A stretch of 50,753 nt of DNA from Arthrobacter sp. H14 (GCF_000520495.1 NZ_KI914666.1:79239-129991), one strand, 5' to 3'; counted from the first letter of the stretch, positions 36,959 to 47,219 are shown. The notes: generated by a model from the sequence alone, not told the origin. Numbers and translations: made by a program.

Positions 36959-37006
36959 AACAGAACCGGCCGGTGACCCTGAACGGGGACGCTGGCCGGT
37001 TCTGTT
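36959..37006 (+). terminator. Terminator of the yajC-secD-secF operon
   Basis: AACAGAACCGGCC (36959-36971) and GGCCGGTTCTGTT (36994-37006) form a perfect 13-bp stem ending in T residues, with a CCC/GGG pairing inside the 22-nt loop. Confidence 0.85.
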
Positions 37007-37110
37007 TATGTCCATGCCGTTGCGGGCATAGACTAGGAATAGTCCGTGAGCCAAGAGGTTGGAAACGGGGCAATGCACGGCGGCTTCCGCCCGTCGGCGG
37101 AGGGAGAAGA

Positions 37111-39555
37111 GTGGAGGATCGCAGTCCGGCCAGCGGCCACTCAAGCCAGCAGGCCGACGTCGGCACCGGCGCACTTCAGGACGTGCGTAATGAGTCGCGC
37201 GCCCCAATGGCCCCTGCCCCGGACACTCCGGTGGAAACCGGAACGCGGGCCGGAACGGCAGAACGTCCCGACAGCAGCGACGGAGCCGCGGCCGAGTCCC
37301 GGCCCACCTTCCCCGGCCGGCGGGAACGTACGCGCGCCAGGATTGCCCGCCTTACCGGCCGGGGACCCAGTGGGTACTCGCCCATTCTCGAACCGCTGCT
37401 TCGCACCGTCCGGGCCAACAATCCCAAAGAGGACTTCGACCTCATTCAGCGTGCTTTCGTGGTCGCCGAACGCAGCCACGAAGGGCAAAAGCGGAAGAGC
37501 GGCGATCCCTACATCACCCATCCGGTTGCAGTAGCGACCATTCTTGCCGAACTGGGCATGACCGGCACAACCTTGGCAGCGGCTCTGCTGCACGACACCG
37601 TCGAAGATACCGAATACACGTTGGACCAGCTCCGCGCGGAATTCGGTCCTGAGGTGGCCATGCTGGTCGACGGCGTCACGAAGCTGGACAAGGTGACCTT
37701 CGGTGAAGCGGCCCAAGCCGAAACGGTCCGGAAAATGGTCGTGGCGATGGCCAAGGACATTCGTGTGCTGGTGATCAAGCTCGCCGATAGACTGCACAAC
37801 GCCCGGACGTGGCGCTTCGTTTCGGCGGAGTCCTCGGCGCGCAAGGCCCACGAAACGCTGGAGATCTTCGCCCCGCTGGCACACCGATTGGGCATGAATG
37901 CGATTAAGTGGGAGCTGGAGGACTTATCGTTCGCCGCCCTGCACGCAAAGGTGTACGAAGAGATCGTACGGATGGTGGGGGAGAGGACGCCCGAACGCGA
38001 GAAGTACCTCTCGACCGTCCGGAACCAGATCTCCGAGGATTTGAAGGCCGTCAAGATCAAGGCAACGATCACTGGACGCCCCAAGCACTACTACTCCATC
38101 TACCAGAAGATGATTGTCCGCGGTAAGGACTTCGACGACATCCACGATCTGATGGGCGTTCGGGTTCTCGTGGATTCGGTCCGCGACTGCTATGCGACTC
38201 TGGGCTCACTCCATTCCAGGTGGAATCCGCTGCCGGGACGTTTCAAAGACTACATCGCGATGCCGAAGTTCAACATGTACCAGTCGCTGCACACGACAGT
38301 CATTGGCCCAGGCGGCAAACCGGTGGAGATCCAAATCCGCACGCATGACATGCACCGCCGCGCAGAATACGGTGTGGCGGCTCACTGGAAGTACAAGAAC
38401 CAGGGCCATACCGGCACGGAACACAAAGACGGCGACATGGACTGGCTGCGGTCACTGGCCGACTGGCAACAGGAGACCGCTGACCCTGACGAGTTCCTCG
38501 ACTCGCTGCGGTTCGAAATCAATGCCCAGGAAGTCTTCGTTTTCACTCCCAAGGGTGAGGTGATGGCCCTGCCCTCCGGATCCACCCCAGTGGACTTCGC
38601 CTACGCCGTCCATACCGAAGTGGGGCACCGCACGATTGGTGCCAGGGTTAACGGCAAACTTGTGCCCCTGAACAGTGTCCTTAACCATGGTGACTGGGTG
38701 GAGGTCTTCACGTCCAAGGCGGAGGGTGCCGGACCGAGCCAGGATTGGCAGGGCTTCGTCAAGAGCCCCCGGGCACGCAACAAGATCCGCCAGTGGTTCA
38801 CCAAAGAGCGCCGCGAAGAAGCCATTGAGAAGGGTAAGGACCAGCTCACGCGGGCAATGCGTAAACAGAACCTGCCGCTGCAGCGGATGATGACGCACGA
38901 CGCGCTGACTGCCGTTGCCCAGGAAATGCGGTACGTCGACATTTCAGGGCTTTACGCTGCGGTCGGGGATAGCCACGTCTCGGCGGCCAGTGTGATCGAT
39001 AAGCTGGTGGAGTCCCTCGGCGGCCACGAACCGGCTGAAGAGGAATTCCCGGAAGTCGCGGTTCCTCCCGGCCACGGTCGCTCGAAGGCCACTGATTCGG
39101 GCGTGATGGTCAGGGGAGTCGAAGACGTTTGGGTGAAGCTGGCGCGTTGCTGCACACCGGTACCCCCGGACGCCATCCTTGGATTTGTCACCCGCGGCTC
39201 CGGTATTTCGGTGCACCGCAGTGATTGCCGGAATGCCCAGCAATTGCTCGACCAGCCGGACCGGATCGTCGAAGTTGAATGGGCGCCTACTCAGGCCAGC
39301 GTCTTCCTGGTGGAAATTCAGGTCGAGGCACTGGACCGCAAGAGCCTGCTGTCGGACGTCACGCGCGTCTTGTCGGAAAGCCACGTCAACATCCTCGCTG
39401 CAAGCGTCAGCATCTCCAGAAACCGCGTCGCTCTATCGAAATTCGCTTTCGAGATGGTCGATCCCAAATACCTCAGTCATGTGCTGGGTGCGGTCCGGCG
39501 CATTGATGGCGTCTTCGACGTCTACCGGACTACGGATTCCCAGCGCCGCAGCTAG
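37111..39555 (+). CDS. rel: Bifunctional (p)ppGpp synthetase/hydrolase Rel
   Basis: 814 residues from GTG 37111, preceded by GGAGGGAGAAGA; upstream in-frame sequence is not conserved-looking. The N-terminal extension is disordered. The HD hydrolase domain shows the [12 protein letters not shown] and [13 protein letters not shown] motifs, so hydrolysis is intact. The synthetase shows [39 protein letters not shown] and [19 protein letters not shown] ([24 protein letters not shown]), a Cys-containing zinc-finger-like region ([16 protein letters not shown]) and ACT domains follow. It sets (p)ppGpp levels in amino-acid starvation. Its stop overlaps the convergent gene by 3-4 nt. Confidence 0.95.
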   Translation: MEDRSPASGHSSQQADVGTGALQDVRNESRAPMAPAPDTPVETGTRAGTAERPDSSDGAAAESRPTFPGRRERTRARIARLTGRGPSGYSPILEPLLRTVRANNPKEDFDLIQRAFVVAERSHEGQKRKSGDPYITHPVAVATILAELGMTGTTLAAALLHDTVEDTEYTLDQLRAEFGPEVAMLVDGVTKLDKVTFGEAAQAETVRKMVVAMAKDIRVLVIKLADRLHNARTWRFVSAESSARKAHETLEIFAPLAHRLGMNAIKWELEDLSFAALHAKVYEEIVRMVGERTPEREKYLSTVRNQISEDLKAVKIKATITGRPKHYYSIYQKMIVRGKDFDDIHDLMGVRVLVDSVRDCYATLGSLHSRWNPLPGRFKDYIAMPKFNMYQSLHTTVIGPGGKPVEIQIRTHDMHRRAEYGVAAHWKYKNQGHTGTEHKDGDMDWLRSLADWQQETADPDEFLDSLRFEINAQEVFVFTPKGEVMALPSGSTPVDFAYAVHTEVGHRTIGARVNGKLVPLNSVLNHGDWVEVFTSKAEGAGPSQDWQGFVKSPRARNKIRQWFTKERREEAIEKGKDQLTRAMRKQNLPLQRMMTHDALTAVAQEMRYVDISGLYAAVGDSHVSAASVIDKLVESLGGHEPAEEEFPEVAVPPGHGRSKATDSGVMVRGVEDVWVKLARCCTPVPPDAILGFVTRGSGISVHRSDCRNAQQLLDQPDRIVEVEWAPTQASVFLVEIQVEALDRKSLLSDVTRVLSESHVNILAASVSISRNRVALSKFAFEMVDPKYLSHVLGAVRRIDGVFDVYRTTDSQRRS

Positions 39556-40190
39556 TCTTCCCTGGCACTCTCCATCAACTCATCCACCAGGGTGAGTGCA
39601 GCACGTTTGCGGGGAACCCGGACCAGGACGTCCAGCGCGTTTTTAACATCGTCCAGCGTGCAGGCCAGTGCGGGGTTGGCGGTCAACGCCTTGACCCAAG
39701 CCGCGGACTGCGCTTCCGGAGAATACAGTGCGAGATCCCGGGCGGTGCGTACCGGCGTGGTGACGGTGGTACCGGCCAATGTCAGCGTATCGGAAGCGGG
39801 CAGTTGAACTTCATGAAGCAGGCTGCCGCTGAAAGGACCGACCGAAGTCGTGCGCCGGTTGCGGTCGATCAACAGACTGATCCTGGCAGGAGCGGGAGCG
39901 CAACCGTAGATCCAGGCTGCACTTTGGCGCCCGATTACGGCCTTCTTAAGCAGTCCTGCCGTCACCTCATCGGCCATGGCGCCAGCCCGCAGAGCCGGAC
40001 CGGCCCGAGTCCCTGGCCGGACGTATGTCGATCCGAACACGTGGGTCAGGAGTCCGTCCAACGCCATTGATTGCAACTCCGCTGCGGAAAACGGATTGTC
40101 CGCCTGGAACACCCTCGCTGATGACGTCGGAACCAACGCCGGCACTGTGGCACGGTGTGCGGTCGGTGCTGTAGGCGGGGCAGAGGGCAT
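39552..40190 (-). CDS. Conserved hypothetical protein convergent with rel (AbiEi-like?)
   Basis: A 212-residue protein I do not firmly recognise. Visible: [26 protein letters not shown] at the start, then [30 protein letters not shown], and [24 protein letters not shown]. This order (short winged-helix-like segment, AAW..G, then a rules-for-target loop) recalls AbiEi-type/DUF559-associated proteins of actinobacteria, but no partner toxin gene is adjacent. Cytosolic, no membrane helix. The start at ATG 40190 has only a weak GGCAGG upstream. It shares 4 bp (CTAG) with the rel stop. Confidence 0.55.
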   Translation of the reverse strand: MPSAPPTAPTAHRATVPALVPTSSARVFQADNPFSAAELQSMALDGLLTHVFGSTYVRPGTRAGPALRAGAMADEVTAGLLKKAVIGRQSAAWIYGCAPAPARISLLIDRNRRTTSVGPFSGSLLHEVQLPASDTLTLAGTTVTTPVRTARDLALYSPEAQSAAWVKALTANPALACTLDDVKNALDVLVRVPRKRAALTLVDELMESARED

Positions 40191-40220
40191 GGTTCAAGCC
40201 TGCCGTGTGTGGGCCCGGAT

Positions 40221-40265
40221 GCAAAAGCCCCGCGGCCCCGACTGTGGATAAGCCAGTGCCGCGGG
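40221..40265 (-). terminator. Terminator of the DUF349 gene (minus strand)
   Basis: CCCGCGG (40229-40235) and CCGCGGG (40259-40265) pair, with CAG/CTG pairing inside; read on the minus strand the stem is followed by GGGGCTTTTGC. It lies just past the end of the DUF349 gene. Confidence 0.65.
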
Positions 40266-40281
40266 TCTCAAGATGCGCGTC

Positions 40282-41931
40282 CTAGTGAAGGTCCTTGGCG
40301 GATTTCTGGATCTGGTCCAGCCACTGCTGGCGGGCTGCCAAGGCTTCCTCGGCCGCAGCAATTTTCTTCTGGTCGCCGGCTTTCCGGGCAGTCTCCAAGT
40401 CGTCCTGGAGTCCGGCAATGGTGGATTCCAGTTGATTCATGGCACTGTTGGTCCGCGCCTTCGTTTCCGGGTCACTCTTGCGCCAATGTTCCTCATCAGC
40501 CTTGCGCACGGCTTCGTCGACTTCGCGGAGACCGGCTTCTACACGCGCCATATCGGAACGCGGAACCTTGCCGGCCTGCTCCCAGCGTGCATGGATGGAC
40601 TGCAGCGACTTCTTTGCGCTGGACAGGTCCTTGACCGGGAGCAGCGCCCGGGCCTCGACAAGGAGTTCCTCCTTCACGACCAAATTGGCAGAAAACTCCT
40701 GGTCGATCTCTTCGTTCGCTGCCTGCCGAGCGGAGAAGAATTTATCCTGGGCGGCACGGAAGCGAGCCCAAAGGGCGTCGTCGTCCTTCCTGCTGGCACG
40801 TTTGGATGCTTTCCACTGGTCCATGAGCTTCCGGTATTCCCCGGCAGTGCGGCCCCAGTCCGTTGAATCGGAAAGTGCTTCCGCTTCTTTGATCAGCTCT
40901 TCTTTGGCCTCCTTCGCGGCGGCGTTCTCGCTGTCCAGCCGCGAGAAATAGGCCCGGCGGTGACGGTCGAACAGCGTGCGGGCAGACCGGAAGCGCTTCC
41001 ACAGTGCATCCTCGGTTCCGCGCCCAAGCCGCATTCCGTTCTTCTGCGCCGATTTCCATGACTCAAACAGTTCATTCATGCGGGCACTGCTGTGCTTCCA
41101 CTGAATGGTGGCAGGATCCGCGCCGGCAATCTGTTCAGCTTCAACGACAATGGCCTCGCGCGCGGCGGTTTCCGCGGATTTGGCCGCTTCGTGCTCGGCA
41201 CGCTCAGTCTCCTTCAAATCCGCAATATCGGTGCGGAGCTTCCCGAGCCGGGACTCAAGGGCGAGAACGTCTCCCACCATGGACCGCTCGGCGACCTGGG
41301 CCTCAAGATGTTCGACGGTCTTGATCATGTCGGTGGTCGGTGCCTTCACCGCCACCCGCTGCTCCAGCAGCCCAACCTGGCCGGCGACGTCGTCGTACTT
41401 GCGTGCGAAATAGGCCAGAGCATCATCGGAGGATGCATCGGGGTACTGGCCGACGCTTTGCTCATTGCCGTCTACCATCAGGAAGACATGGCCCTCGTCG
41501 TCAACGCGTGCCCATTTGGACGCCTCAGCAACAGAGGTGCTGTGCACCGGTGGAGCGGCAACCGCGGACTGAGCCTTCCCCTGGCGGACCTTGGGAGCAA
41601 TGGCGGCTGGAGTGGGCCGGGGGCCCGGACGCGGGGACGGTTTTGGGCTGGCCGCCAGCTTCGGCGCCGCGGTCTCGTTTGGAGCAACGGTCCCGGATGC
41701 TGCTGCATCGCTCGCCGGTTCAGAGTTGCCGGCCGGTGCATCCCCGCCGTGCTCTGGTACGTCCGTGCCCGTGTCGGCGCCCAGTTCGGAACTGGCTTCG
41801 CCCGTCCCGTTCGTCTGCTGCAGTTCGGCCGCCGAAGGGTCCTTCACCGCGTCATCACCGCTTCCGGTCTCAACCGGTTCGTCGTGCTGCTGGGCTTGGC
41901 CTGTTTCATCGGGTTTCTGACTATCTGTCAC
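40282..41931 (-). CDS. DUF349 domain protein
   Basis: 549 residues from GTG 41931 (TDSQKPDETG...), preceded only by a weak GAAAGAC. The first 150 residues are Pro/Ala/Glu-rich and disordered. A short beta segment, WARVDDEGHVFLMVDGNEQSVGQYP, follows. The rest is a long alpha-helical array of DUF349 repeats, each with a Trp and a W.RF or W.KFR core (ALWKRFRSARTLFDRHRRAYF; DALWARFRAAQDKFFSARQ; HWRKSDPETKARTN). It is likely coiled-coil and soluble. The function is unknown; the actinobacterial copy is commonly found near rel. Confidence 0.85.
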   Translation of the reverse strand: MTDSQKPDETGQAQQHDEPVETGSGDDAVKDPSAAELQQTNGTGEASSELGADTGTDVPEHGGDAPAGNSEPASDAAASGTVAPNETAAPKLAASPKPSPRPGPRPTPAAIAPKVRQGKAQSAVAAPPVHSTSVAEASKWARVDDEGHVFLMVDGNEQSVGQYPDASSDDALAYFARKYDDVAGQVGLLEQRVAVKAPTTDMIKTVEHLEAQVAERSMVGDVLALESRLGKLRTDIADLKETERAEHEAAKSAETAAREAIVVEAEQIAGADPATIQWKHSSARMNELFESWKSAQKNGMRLGRGTEDALWKRFRSARTLFDRHRRAYFSRLDSENAAAKEAKEELIKEAEALSDSTDWGRTAGEYRKLMDQWKASKRASRKDDDALWARFRAAQDKFFSARQAANEEIDQEFSANLVVKEELLVEARALLPVKDLSSAKKSLQSIHARWEQAGKVPRSDMARVEAGLREVDEAVRKADEEHWRKSDPETKARTNSAMNQLESTIAGLQDDLETARKAGDQKKIAAAEEALAARQQWLDQIQKSAKDLH

Positions 41932-41982
41932 CGCTAAAAGTCTTTCGCTTGGGGGTCGCCCGGCGCTTGCAGCGCAGGGCAT

Positions 41983-42174
41983 TTAATTCAATGTGAACGA
42001 GTCTATCGTCACAGGATCTTTAGGCGTGCCGTCGTTGGAACTGGTTCCGGATGACTTTAACCCATTGGCGGCGATTTCCTTCACCACGTCAAGGCCTTCC
42101 GTAACCTGGCCCATGATGGTGCAGGTTACGGAGCTGCGCGGAATGGTGCTGTCCTCATACACCAGAAAGACAGT
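41983..42174 (-). pseudogene. 3' remnant of a peptidyl-prolyl cis-trans isomerase (cyclophilin) gene
   Basis: On the minus strand, from about 42171 down to the TAA at 41983-41985, the frame reads TVFLVYEDSTIP, then TIMGQVTEGLDVVKEIA, then GTPKDPVTIDSF, which is the C-terminal third of an actinobacterial cyclophilin (family pattern GSQFFLVYEDSTIP...G.V.EGLDVI..IA). The substrate-binding N-terminal two thirds, including the GSQFF segment, are missing and upstream sequence is unrelated. ppiB normally sits between rel and hisS in actinobacteria, so this is the original locus after a deletion. It fills most of the 386-bp gap upstream of hisS. Confidence 0.8.
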
Positions 42175-42317
42175 GTGTACACACCCTCGTCCTTGCTGCG
42201 TTTAACGTTCGGGAGTGTCCAGCACATAAAATGAACCCGCCGGATCCAGTCCTAGTAATTCTCCCGTTGGTTTTGGCCGGGAGCTCATTCACCGCAGTAA
42301 AAAGGAGTCAGTCTTCA

Positions 42318-43664
42318 ATGGCACGCACCGCTTCCCTGTCAGGTTTCCCGGAGTTGCTTCCGCAGGAACGGATGGTGGAGTTGCATGTGCTCGACACGCT
42401 GCGCCGCATCTTCGAACTGCATGGGTTCTCTTCGATCGAAACCCGCGCAGTTGAAACCATGGGCCAGCTGCTGCGCAAGGGTGAGATCGACAAAGAGGTC
42501 TACGCGGTCTCCAGGCTTCAGGCCGACGACGACGGCGGCGGCCCGGGCGCATCCGATACCGACCAGCTGGCACTGCACTTCGACCTGACTGTTCCGTTCG
42601 CCCGCTACGTGGTGGAAAACGCCGGTCACCTGGCCTTTCCGTTCCGGCGCTACCAGATCCAGAAGGCCTGGCGCGGAGAACGGCCGCAGGAGGGCCGTGC
42701 GCGCGAATTCACGCAAGCGGATATCGACGTCGTTGGTGAGGGAGAGCTTCCGTTCCGGTACGACGTCGAACTGGCCCTCGTCGTCGTCGATGCCCTCAGC
42801 GCATTGCCCATCCCCGACTTTCAGCTGCGGATCAACAACCGCAAACTGGCCGAAGGGTTCTACCGGGGGATAGGACTCAAAGACACCGCCGGCGTGCTGC
42901 GCAGCATCGACAAGCTCGACAAGATCGGCCCGGAGAAGGTTTCGGAACTGTTGCAGTCGGAGCTCGGCGCGGACCAGGAGCAGGCTGCGGCAGCGCTGAA
43001 GCTGGCGTCGATCCGCACGGAGGACACCTCGTTCGTCGATCAAGTCCGGGCACTGGGCGTGACCGACCCGTTGCTGGACGAAGGCCTTGCCGAACTGGAG
43101 CAGGTCATTGCCGAGGCGACCCGGCGCGCTCCCGGCCGGGTGCTTGCGGACTTGAGTATCGCCCGCGGTCTGGACTACTACACCGGCACCGTATACGAGA
43201 CGGTTCTGCTCGGGCACGAGGGCCTCGGGTCCATCTGCTCAGGCGGGCGCTACGATTCGCTGGCGAGCAAGGGCAATAAGAAGTATCCCGGCGTCGGGCT
43301 GTCCATTGGTGTTACCCGGATGGTGGCCCGCATTCTGAGCCAGCAGCTGGCCACAGCCTCCCGCCCGGTTCCGACCGCCGTTTTGGTGACACTGGTCGAC
43401 GAGGAAAGCTGGTCCGCGGCCCAGGATGTGGCCAATCAGCTCCGCCAGCGGGGGATTGCGGCTGAGGTTGCCACAGCTGCAAGCAAATTCGGCAAGCAGA
43501 TCAAGTACGCGGACCGGCGCGGCATTCCCTTTGTCTGGTTTACCAACGACGACGGCACGCATGCGGTCAAGGACATCCGCAGCGGCGAACAAGTCGAGGC
43601 CGATCCGGAACTATGGACGCCACCGGCTGCTGATTTGACCCCGACAGTCACCGCGGCACCGTAG
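42318..43664 (+). CDS. hisS: Histidyl-tRNA synthetase
   Basis: 448 residues from ATG 42318, with AAGGAG about 10 nt upstream; the in-frame ATG 42231 lies directly after a TAAAAT hexamer (42225-42230) and is more likely the transcript leader. Class II features: LPQERMVELHVLDTL, TVPFARYVVEN, motif 2 FRRYQIQKAWRGERPQEGRAREF, then SIARGLDYYTGTVYE and GSICSGGRYDSL (HisA/HisB signatures), and a C-terminal anticodon domain (QLRQRGIAAEV). It charges tRNA-His. The leader contains a CTCCCG/CGGGAG hairpin (42261-42283). The stop abuts that of the convergent permease gene. Confidence 0.96.
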   Translation: MARTASLSGFPELLPQERMVELHVLDTLRRIFELHGFSSIETRAVETMGQLLRKGEIDKEVYAVSRLQADDDGGGPGASDTDQLALHFDLTVPFARYVVENAGHLAFPFRRYQIQKAWRGERPQEGRAREFTQADIDVVGEGELPFRYDVELALVVVDALSALPIPDFQLRINNRKLAEGFYRGIGLKDTAGVLRSIDKLDKIGPEKVSELLQSELGADQEQAAAALKLASIRTEDTSFVDQVRALGVTDPLLDEGLAELEQVIAEATRRAPGRVLADLSIARGLDYYTGTVYETVLLGHEGLGSICSGGRYDSLASKGNKKYPGVGLSIGVTRMVARILSQQLATASRPVPTAVLVTLVDEESWSAAQDVANQLRQRGIAAEVATAASKFGKQIKYADRRGIPFVWFTNDDGTHAVKDIRSGEQVEADPELWTPPAADLTPTVTAAP

Positions 43665-44915
43665 TCATCGATTCTCCCGGTCACCGGAGTACTGCACCGC
43701 GGCCCTGCCTGCCAGCCCTGCCAGCAGGACCGCGAGCATGGTCAGCACCGAAAGCAACGGCAGGGTAAAGGCGAGCAGCAGGCACCCGATGAAGCCAACC
43801 GCGTTCAGCACTTTAGGCCAGTACCACGGCCGCTCCTCCAGCGTGAAAGCGGACATGTTCGCGATGGCGTAATAGATCAGCACACCAAAGCTGGAAAACC
43901 CGACGACGGTGAGCACGTCCGTTGTCAGCAACAGCAGGATGACGACGGCGGCAACGGTGAGATCGGCGATGAAGGGAACCTGGAACCGTGAACTGATGCG
44001 GGCCAATGGACGGGGAAGATCTCCTCCGCGTGCCATCGCCAGGCTGGTCCGTCCAACTCCGGCGATCAGCGCCAGCAATGCGCCCAGGCTGGCCAGCGCG
44101 GCAGCCACAGTGACTGCCCCGGTGCCCACGGAATCACCGATATCCTGCGCCAGGGCCAGCAGCGGTGCTTCCGTTTCCGCAAGAGTTTCGGCTCCCAGTG
44201 CCTCCAGCAGTCCCAGGGCAAGCAACATATACAGGATCAGCACGACGGCGAGGGACGCCAGAATCGCCCGCGGAATGTTCCGCTCCGGCTCACGGACCTC
44301 TTCGCCCATGGTGGCGATCCGGGCGTAGCCGGCGAAGGCAAAAAACAGCACTGCGGCGGCCTGCAGCACCCCCAGCGGCGAGGCCAGGTCAGGGGCCTCA
44401 GCGGCGGGCGCCGGGCTGGTGCTGAAGGCGACCACCAGCAGGAACGCGAGGATGGCCACCACCAGCGATACTATGATCCGGCTGGCCATCGCCGTCCGGG
44501 TGATCCCGAGCAGATTCACGGTTGTCAGCAGCACGACGGCGGCAATGCCGGCAGCGGTTTCGTAGCCGGGAAAGGCATAGAGGCCAAACGTGAACGCCAT
44601 CGCGGCGCAGGATGCGGCCTTGCCCGTGACAAAGGACCAGCCGGCGATGAAACCGGCCCAGGGACCCAGGCGTTTCCGTCCGTAGACGTAGGTTCCGCCA
44701 CTGGTTGGATAGATCCTCGCGAGCTGGGCCGAGGCGGAGGCATTACAGTACGCGACGAAACCTGCGATGGCCACGGCGAGCGGCAACCAGGAGCCCGCGG
44801 CCGCAGCGGCCGGCGCGAAGACGACGAAAACACCCGCGCCGATCATCGAGCCAATTCCGACGGTTGTGGCGTCGAATCCGCCCAATTGCCGTTGCAGTCC
44901 TGCAGAGCCGCTCAT
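43665..44915 (-). CDS. APC superfamily amino acid permease
   Basis: A 416-residue integral membrane protein with about 11-12 helices. The first helix carries the APC substrate motif GIGSMIGAGVFVVFAPA. PTSGGTYVYGRKRLGPWAGFIAGW and the FFAFAGYARIATMGEEVREPERNIPRAI stretch are typical of the APA/CAT families. It imports or exchanges an amino acid or amine; the substrate is unknown. GGAGG precedes ATG 44915. It is divergent from aspS and ends next to hisS. Confidence 0.9.
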   Translation of the reverse strand: MSGSAGLQRQLGGFDATTVGIGSMIGAGVFVVFAPAAAAAGSWLPLAVAIAGFVAYCNASASAQLARIYPTSGGTYVYGRKRLGPWAGFIAGWSFVTGKAASCAAMAFTFGLYAFPGYETAAGIAAVVLLTTVNLLGITRTAMASRIIVSLVVAILAFLLVVAFSTSPAPAAEAPDLASPLGVLQAAAVLFFAFAGYARIATMGEEVREPERNIPRAILASLAVVLILYMLLALGLLEALGAETLAETEAPLLALAQDIGDSVGTGAVTVAAALASLGALLALIAGVGRTSLAMARGGDLPRPLARISSRFQVPFIADLTVAAVVILLLLTTDVLTVVGFSSFGVLIYYAIANMSAFTLEERPWYWPKVLNAVGFIGCLLLAFTLPLLSVLTMLAVLLAGLAGRAAVQYSGDRENR

Positions 44916-45014
44916 GGGAACCTCCGACCGATACCGCCAGTGGCATCAGGCCGGCTGCCATCAACGGTAAACTCGAACACGATTGCCTGATTAACCTTAC
45001 GCGAAGGGATTCTT

Positions 45015-46778
45015 GTGCTGCGCACACACGAGCTTGGATCATTACGGTCCGAACACATTGGACAGACTGTGACGCTGACCGGCTGGGTCGCACGGCGCCG
45101 CGATCATGGCGGGGTTGCGTTCCTGGACCTCCGCGATGCGTCCGGTGTGGCGCAGGTCGTGGTCCGCGAGGAGGAAGTCTTCCACTCGCTGCGTAACGAG
45201 TATGTCCTGCAGGTGACCGGCAGCGTGGAGAAGCGTCCCGCAGGCAACGAAAACACCTCGCTCGCCACTGGTGATATCGAAGTAATCGCCGAAACCGTGA
45301 AGGTGCTCAGCACCTCCGAGCCGCTCCCGTTCCAGATTGACGAGCATGTCGAGGTGGGCGAGGAAGCCAGGCTGAAGCACCGGTACCTGGACCTGCGCCG
45401 GCCTGGCCCCGCAGCAAACATCCGGCTGCGCAGCGAGGCCAACCGCGTGGCCCGCGAGCTGCTCCACGGAGTTGGCTATGTCGAAATAGAAACCCCGACG
45501 CTGACCCGCTCGACGCCGGAGGGCGCCAGGGACTTCGTCGTTCCCGCACGGCTGGCACCCGGCTCCTGGTACGCACTTCCGCAGTCTCCGCAGCTCTTTA
45601 AGCAGCTGCTGCAGGTCGGTGGGTTCGAGAAGTACTACCAGATTGCCCGCTGCTACCGGGATGAGGACTTCCGGGCGGACCGCCAGCCTGAGTTCACCCA
45701 GTTGGACATCGAAGCCAGTTTCGTCGAACAGGACGACATCATCGAGCTCGGCGAACAACTGATCAAGGCACTCTGGGCGCTGATCGGCGTCGAAATCAAG
45801 ACTCCCATCCAGCGGATGACGTACTGGGACGCCATGGCGCGGTACGGATCGGACAAGCCCGATCTGCGCTTCGGCCTGGAACTGTCCGAACTCACTGAAT
45901 TTTTCAAGGACACCACCTTCCGGGTCTTCCAGGCCCCGTATGTGGGAGCCGTCGTCATGCCCGGCGGTGGTTCGCAGCCGCGCCGCCAGCTTGACGCCTG
46001 GCAGGAGTGGGCGAAGCAGCGCGGGGCAAAGGGACTGGCCTACGTTCTGGTCGGCGAAGACGGTACTCTCTCCGGTCCAGTGGCCAAGAACCTTACCGAC
46101 GCCGAGCGAGCAGGGCTGGCTGACGCCGTCGGCGCGAAGGGTGGCGACTGCATCTTCTTTGCCGCCGGAGACATCGCCTCTTCGCGCGCACTGCTGGGTG
46201 CGGCACGGGTGGAAATCGGCCACCGCACCGGGCTGATCAATCCTGAGGACTGGGCCTTCGTCTGGATCGTGGACGCACCCATGTTTGAATCCGCGGAAAC
46301 GGCGGAAGCTTCGGGCGACGTCGCCATTGCCGGTGGGCAGTGGACCGCCGTGCACCACGCCTTCACTTCTCCCAAGCCGGAGTTCATGGACACCTTCGAG
46401 CAGGACCCCGAATCGGCACTGGCGTACGCCTACGACATTGTCTGCAACGGCAACGAGATTGGCGGCGGATCCATCCGTATCCACCAGCGGGATGTGCAGG
46501 AGCGCGTCTTTAAGGTGATGGGTCTGGGCGAGGAGGAAGCCGGGGAGAAGTTCGGCTTCCTGCTTGAGGGTTTCAAATACGGAGCACCGCCGCACGGCGG
46601 CATCGCTTTGGGCTGGGACCGGGTGGTTGCGCTGCTCGCCGGGGTGGATTCAATCCGCGATGTGATTGCCTTCCCGAAGTCCGGCGGTGGCTACGATCCG
46701 CTCACGGGCGCACCTGCCCCGATCACCGTGCAGCAGCGCAAGGAAGCCGGCGTTGATGCGAAGGCGGCGCAGGAATAG
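45015..46778 (+). CDS. aspS: Aspartyl-tRNA synthetase (bacterial type)
   Basis: 587 residues from GTG 45015, behind GAAGGGA. The N-terminal OB anticodon domain ([23 protein letters not shown]) is followed by class II motif 1, then [30 protein letters not shown] (motif 2), an inserted GAD domain, and [15 protein letters not shown] (motif 3). It may be non-discriminating and also make Asp-tRNA-Asn, as is usual where no asparaginyl-tRNA synthetase exists; sequence alone does not decide. Linked with hisS as in other actinobacteria. Confidence 0.96.
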   Translation: MLRTHELGSLRSEHIGQTVTLTGWVARRRDHGGVAFLDLRDASGVAQVVVREEEVFHSLRNEYVLQVTGSVEKRPAGNENTSLATGDIEVIAETVKVLSTSEPLPFQIDEHVEVGEEARLKHRYLDLRRPGPAANIRLRSEANRVARELLHGVGYVEIETPTLTRSTPEGARDFVVPARLAPGSWYALPQSPQLFKQLLQVGGFEKYYQIARCYRDEDFRADRQPEFTQLDIEASFVEQDDIIELGEQLIKALWALIGVEIKTPIQRMTYWDAMARYGSDKPDLRFGLELSELTEFFKDTTFRVFQAPYVGAVVMPGGGSQPRRQLDAWQEWAKQRGAKGLAYVLVGEDGTLSGPVAKNLTDAERAGLADAVGAKGGDCIFFAAGDIASSRALLGAARVEIGHRTGLINPEDWAFVWIVDAPMFESAETAEASGDVAIAGGQWTAVHHAFTSPKPEFMDTFEQDPESALAYAYDIVCNGNEIGGGSIRIHQRDVQERVFKVMGLGEEEAGEKFGFLLEGFKYGAPPHGGIALGWDRVVALLAGVDSIRDVIAFPKSGGGYDPLTGAPAPITVQQRKEAGVDAKAAQE

Positions 46779-47207
46779 CTACCCGTCGAACTTGGTAAAA
46801 GCCCTGATCGGCGGATCCATGTCGTTGGCTTCGCTGAATCCGAGGGACTCGTAAAAGGCATGCTGGCCCTCGTCGGCGTCGGTAATCAACACCTTCTGCC
46901 GGACATCTCCATAGTGGCCCAGGATGTTTTCCAACATTTGCCGGCCGAGGCCTGATCGCTGGTGCTCCGGGTCTACGAGGATGTCCTGGATGTAGCAGAT
47001 CGTCGCGTTGTCCGAGATGGCCCGCGCCAACCCGATCAACCGTCCATCCAGCCGTGCGGTGATGACGAAGGAGGATCCTCCGATCGCGGCAGCCAGTGAC
47101 TCGGGTGCTTTGGTGTACGCAGTCCAGCCAACAGCTTCGTAGAGGCGGATCAGATCATCCAGTGGTACGGAAGTGGCCGGGGCAAGCCGTATCCGGGAGT
47201 CTTTCAT
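46779..47207 (-). CDS. GNAT family N-acetyltransferase
   Basis: A 142-residue acetyltransferase with the acetyl-CoA pyrophosphate loop QRSGLGRQML (motif A), preceded by the ILVDPEHQ strand, and followed by DADEGQHAFYESLGF (motif B). The substrate is unknown; small GNATs of this type acetylate amines or peptides. No ribosome binding site; TATGCT on the minus strand ends 6 nt before the ATG. It converges directly with aspS, whose stop is the adjacent base. Confidence 0.88.
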   Translation of the reverse strand: MKDSRIRLAPATSVPLDDLIRLYEAVGWTAYTKAPESLAAAIGGSSFVITARLDGRLIGLARAISDNATICYIQDILVDPEHQRSGLGRQMLENILGHYGDVRQKVLITDADEGQHAFYESLGFSEANDMDPPIRAFTKFDG

Positions 47208-47213
47208 GGCATC

Positions 47214-47219
47214 AGCATA
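47214..47219 (-). promoter_or_regulatory. -10 hexamer TATGCT of the GNAT gene
   Basis: TATGCT on the minus strand is separated from ATG 47207 by exactly six bases (GATGCC), consistent with a leaderless mRNA. Confidence 0.45.

Noticed and set aside
36973-37110. Upstream in-frame extension of rel to 36973
   Set aside because: Overlaps the secF terminator hairpin and is not similar to Rel; GTG 37111 has a strong ribosome binding site.
40243-40251. Perfect DnaA box TGTGGATAA between the hypothetical gene and the DUF349 gene
   Set aside because: A single copy inside the loop of a terminator hairpin, with no AT-rich stretch or dnaA/dnaN nearby, so not an origin.
42231-42317. N-terminal extension of hisS
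   Set aside because: The ATG at 42231 sits directly after a TAAAAT hexamer, lacks a ribosome binding site, and the extension has no family similarity; ATG 42318 has a good site.
45042-46595. 517-codon minus-strand frame opposite aspS
   Set aside because: Shadow of the aspS codon bias; no domain motif, and aspS motifs are complete on the plus strand.
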